A DNA stretch of 64,000 bases. It comes from Opisthocomus hoazin. Lineage: Eukaryota; Chordata; Aves; Opisthocomiformes; Opisthocomidae. Location: NCBI RefSeq assembly GCF_030867145.1, contig NC_134418.1, forward strand, positions 59,495,682-59,559,681, in the 5' to 3' direction. The position numbers were made by a program, and so were the translations under genes. Each line of letters begins with the position of its first letter. Position 1 is the first letter of the stretch. Positions 60,401 through 64,000 of the stretch are shown in pieces. The notes under the pieces are model-generated. The model saw only the letters and a program-made list of their open reading frames with translations. It did not search any database and was not told where the DNA came from.

Positions 60401-63400
60401 ATCACCACAGGACAACCCTCCAGGCAAGGAGTTCTGGCAGAGTGAGGATTGTCAGACATCAGGCTGCTAGAGACAAGGGGTGAGGATTATGTCCCAAAAG
60501 GCCTGCTTCTGCTGAGGGACCGGGTTGGCCATGACTTCCAGCAGCTGGAGAGAAATTTCTCATCAGGACAGTGGTAGTTTGGAGGAAGAGGACTGAAGTC
60601 TTGGAGAATCTCTGTGCGAAGCCCATGATTCCCGTCCCTTTAAGGTGGAGGAGGGATGCGGTGTGTGCTCCAACAGTGTCTGGGAAGCCTGGGGACGGCA
60701 CAGCACGTGTGTGACCTGAGGATCTGGTGGGTTGCCCTGGTGATCCTGTACAGTTTGTCCTGCTATAAACTGACTGACCAGGTTGAGTTTGTGATGCATT
60801 CAAGTTTTGCCACTCAGGAGTGCACCACAAACACCGATAATTTTGTTTAATTGGAAAGCACCTTTTAATCAGCTTTGCTTGTCCCATCACCCCTAGAACA
60901 AAGCTGCTGCGGTACAAATTCGGTGCAAAACTCCTGTGGACTCTGCTGGCAGGGGAAAAGCCAAGCTGTAACGATTGCCCTGAAGTGTGCTCAGTGAGGG
61001 ACCTCCTGGCAGAGTTCACTAACTGCCTCCCTGTAGGAAACTTTGCGTTAACTGGGTGCTAGCTACTTACAGCCCAGATGCTTTTTGCCTTGAAGTGGCA
61101 AAGCAATTGTATAAAACTTGTCTAATGGCAGGGTGTAGCGAGGGCGTCATAGCACAAGGTCGTCGCTGAGAGTTCCAGGCTTAGGTATGGTTTTTAGCCC
61201 CCGTGCAGTTGTACTATCATTTAATGTACTTTAGCTGTAAAGCTTGATCTGCCTAATCCGAAGTCCTGCTGAACTCTGCAGAGCTGCTGTATGTGTATGC
61301 TTATTCCACGTGATCCACCATGCAGTCGCGCGCAGCCGTGCTCCTCAGGCTACCCGGCAGAGCACTTGCAGCGTACGTTTGCTGCTGACGTCTGGGAGAG
61401 CCAGCACTGACTTGGCTGAGATCCGAAGATGGCAGCGGGCTAAACAGCGAGCGGGGGCTGTGCATCTCAGCACTGATCCTGCGCAGCAGAAAGGAGGGCA
61501 ATGTAAATGATCCGGAGGATCGGTTACAGGTCTGTTGCAGGCAGCGTTGCTGTGAGCGTGCCCATCCTGATGAGAGCACGCAAGGGAGAATAAAAGGCAA
61601 GGGTGGCTGTCACAAATCGACAAAGGCTTCTTTGTTTGAGACTGGCCGTTTAGCCTAGGGTAGCAGGTCAGGGTATGGGAGTGATTTGATACAAGATGCT
61701 CTTGAAATATTCCATCACAGCTTCGTACAAAATCAGGAATGTTGGGATAGAGATGCTTCTGGATTTGTAGAATTTTTTGTTTAACAAAGCAATCATTTAA
61801 CAAAGACTTGCTGAGAGAAAGCAGAAATGTCTTAGACCTTGGCTGAACACTTCTTTCTTGATAATAGCTCATTTGTGGGCCGGGTTCAGGACAGCTGCTG
61901 TGTGGAGGGTGATTACGCTCTTGCCTTTGGAGGGAACGTGCTGTGACACCCACACAGCAGGTTTCTCCCTGTGCCTTCTCATCGAAGCACGTCTGGTAGC
62001 GGAAGCTGGTGGGTCACGTGCTGACCTGAACCTCTTCTGATCGATGCCCACCATTCCTGTCTTTCCCATGAGGGCTTCCCACTTCTCCTGCAAGGGTTTC
62101 CCACTGGGGAACTTTCACTGGTTGTGAGTGGGGAAAAAACTCTGGGGTGAGTTTTTGAGGGTTAGAAAAACAGGTTGGTGTTTCTTGGGTTGTTCTTTTT
62201 TTTTTCCATTTTTCTCCTCTCTGCATCCTAGAGTTGCGAAATAAATGCATATCAGGTCTGCAAAGAAGTAAACTTTCATGGCTTTTTTTTCTTCATGTTT
62301 GTTACTTCCATGAGAAATGACCATATGCTGTTTGGGGAAAACAGTTGTTGAGGATGCATAGTGCGTAAAAACACTTCAACTAACATTTGACACTACAGTT
62401 TTAATGCTAATAAAACAACAACTTTGCTAAACATTGATGACTCTACCTAATTTTATATCAGCCAAATTTCTGAAGAGTCTGGTCCACAAACAGATAATTC
62501 AGATACTGAATTATTGAAGAGAAGAATTTAGATTGGATGCTGAGATAGCAACAGCTTGAAATAAAAGCTTAATTTGATACTGTTACACTTTTGAATAAAG
62601 CTATCTGTTCTTGATACAGTTCATAGGTAATCCAGGTCTTGAGGCTAAGGATGAAGGGATCTGTACACTACCAACATTTTTTCTTATTATACAAATTAAC
62701 AAACAAAAGTTTCCAGTATTCAGAGTATAATTTAATGTATTTTCTTTCCATTCTTTCTTGATGATGGATTCACTGTGTTCTTTTTAGTTAGCTTTATCAG
62801 CTTCTTAACTGGAATTTATTAAATGTTACTTCAATATAATGAGCTATATTTATTTCACAGGATGTTCGTGTTGACAGCTGCCTGCATACATGCGATTCAG
62901 TGCTCTTGTGAGCATTACACCGAGACTTCCAGAAAAGCTCGTGTTATTTGAACACAGGAGAAGGGATTCCTCAAATGAAACTTGATTTGATCAATCTGTG
63001 AACTACAAAGGACCACACACAACGGTGTGGTTTTAATTCCGGTGCTCGCATCCCTTAATTACAGGGTACCCATTCTTTCGTGAAAACGCCAAAGGGTTGT
63101 TCACCTGCTTTTTTCCCACTTGGCTGCCCTGTGTATAGTCATTGTAACACTAAACCCATATTTACGTAGATATCTGTGAATGGGGACACAGTTGCAGCCA
63201 TATGAAGAGACTCACACAAAGCTGTTAAAGTATTTGTGGATGTCATTTCTATTTCTTGCTCAGACCAGCCCTTTTCTTTTGGTATGCACCAAATGTTAAT
63301 ATGTTGCATTTCTGCAATGAAAGTCTGTGATTCAGCCTTCTTTTTCTACATTTCTAATTCTTACTCAAGTAACTGGGTTTGGTTTTATTGGTTTGGTCAG

Positions 63401-64000
63401 TTCTTCTCGTAACTGTTCTTTCTCTCTTCTGAGTACTGTAAAGCATACACCAAATCATTGCATCATTGCCAGATTTTGCTTTTGCTGTCTGAGTGAGACT
63501 GCCTACAGGAAGAATATTTCTAAGTTTTCAGAGTTTTAAAAAATGCTACATTGAACATATGAGATGAGCTGAAGCTGTAATTGCTGGAGCTCTTATTATT
63601 TCTTGTGTAAACACTTAGAGAAAGTTTGTCAAGATCTAGGTGCATTCCCAGCAGCAGAGATATTCTAACATGCCTTATTTCCCTGAAAAATGAGTGCTTG
63701 AATGGTGTTATGACTTGATTTTTATTTGGAGAAAGAGAGATATTCTTTGTTTTGTTTTGTATCATGCAGACCAAAGTGCGTTTGCTGTTGACAGTCAAAA
63801 CAGGCCTTCCTGCCCGCTAGCTCTGCAAAGGAAATTTGGAATCTTCGTTTTATGCATTATGAACAGCAATATTGGTATAATTAGGAATGAGGAAATGCTA
63901 CAACAATTGCAAGGAGAAACTTTTTCTTACAACTGAGGTAGTTCTACAGCAGAAGTAAAATATATGTATGCAGTAAGTAATTTTGAGTACAATAGTTTAT
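54411..64000 (+). other. DNAJB14 intron 2, running past the window edge
   Basis: At least 9.6 kb of mostly AT-rich intron. It contains no recognisable DNAJB14 exon or CR1. Two parts stand out: a spliced-looking open frame of unknown origin at 59410-59879, and a GC-richer block at about 60,180-61,050 with open frames on the minus strand that match nothing known. Neither is called as a gene. Confidence 0.75.
59410..59879 (+). other. Unassigned spliced open frame with poly(A) signal (candidate terminal exons)
   Basis: I do not recognise this as any known gene. A frame open from 59410 reads VVVAPEFLQ at its end and meets a strong donor (CTGCAG|GTGAGA at 59508/59509). After 278 bases a good acceptor (TATTTCAG, ending 59786) resumes the same frame with EHPAMCPPPPPKTASK and ends LLAGD at a TAA (59877-59879). 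AATAAA follows at 60003-60008. An acceptor-like TTGTAG lies at 59411-59416. Joined to DNAJB14 exon 2 the phase does not fit: a stop follows at once. It could be the 3' end of a nested gene, a pseudogene, a non-coding transcript or chance. Confidence 0.25.

Larger units (their letters stand above)
48200..64000 (+). other. DNAJB14: DNAJB14 transcription unit, 5' part only
   Basis: DNAJB14 is a tail-oriented ER-membrane J protein. Its cytosolic J domain recruits HSC70 for quality control and degradation of membrane proteins, in partnership with DNAJB12. Only two coding exons fall in this window, giving the N-terminal 102 residues. The J domain with its HPD motif, the single membrane span and the C-terminal DUF1977-type domain are absent. 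I searched the rest of the window for the next exon (SINKCKNYYEVLG-like) and for HPDKN and found neither. The gene therefore runs off the right edge. The left boundary given here is approximate. Tandem placement behind H2AZ1 agrees with the human 4q order. Confidence 0.88.

Noticed and set aside
54411-64000. DNAJB14 exon 3 (start of the J domain) within the window
   Set aside because: I looked for NYYEVLG-like and HPDKN-like coding words after an acceptor and found none, so the exon must lie beyond the right edge.
1-64000. CRISPR arrays, operons, ribosome binding sites, riboswitches, phage or insertion sequences
   Set aside because: The window is vertebrate nuclear DNA with introns, CpG islands and CR1 elements. 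No bacterial-type feature is present.

Overview
The window looks like a piece of a bird genome. The support is two CR1 non-LTR retrotransposons (the dominant avian/reptilian LINE), an otherwise low density of recognisable repeats, compact CpG-island promoters, GT-AG introns, and two vertebrate genes in a known order. H2AZ1 is followed in tandem by DNAJB14, as in human chromosome 4q. Another sauropsid is not formally excluded.

Layout. Positions 1 to about 43,690 are gene-poor. I found no exon I can name there. What stands out is a 5'-truncated CR1 with an open reverse-transcriptase reading frame on the minus strand (1087-2100), a second CR1 with a frameshift on the plus strand (4045-4682), simple repeats, three perfect hairpin-forming inverted repeats (3856-3891, 14364-14412, 20876-20908), a few CpG-rich islets, and AT-rich patches with homeodomain/octamer words. 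From 43,690 to 45,260 lies the CpG island of H2AZ1. Its promoter has two inverted CCAAT boxes, a TATA box and a CDE/CHR-like cell-cycle element. The complete five-exon coding sequence follows (44781-46579; 128 residues), with a poly(A) signal at 46892. A second CpG island (about 47,440-48,860) holds the start of DNAJB14. Only coding exons 1 (48295-48427) and 2 (54236-54410) lie in the window. The J domain, membrane segment and C-terminal domain must lie beyond position 64,000, so DNAJB14 intron 2 fills the last 9.6 kb.

How the genes relate. H2AZ1 encodes the replication-independent histone variant H2A.Z.1. DNAJB14 encodes an ER-membrane J-domain co-chaperone. They do not share a pathway. They are linked only by tandem orientation (about 1.4 kb from the H2AZ1 poly(A) signal to the DNAJB14 ATG) and perhaps by NRF1-type motifs in both CpG islands.

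I do not see a clearly new biological system. The items most worth a second look are the NRF1-motif cluster in H2AZ1 intron 1, the promoter grammar of H2AZ1, the Ala-to-Thr change between two acetylated lysines of the H2A.Z tail, the near-perfect hairpins in the desert, and an unassigned spliced-looking reading frame inside DNAJB14 intron 2 (59410-59879).
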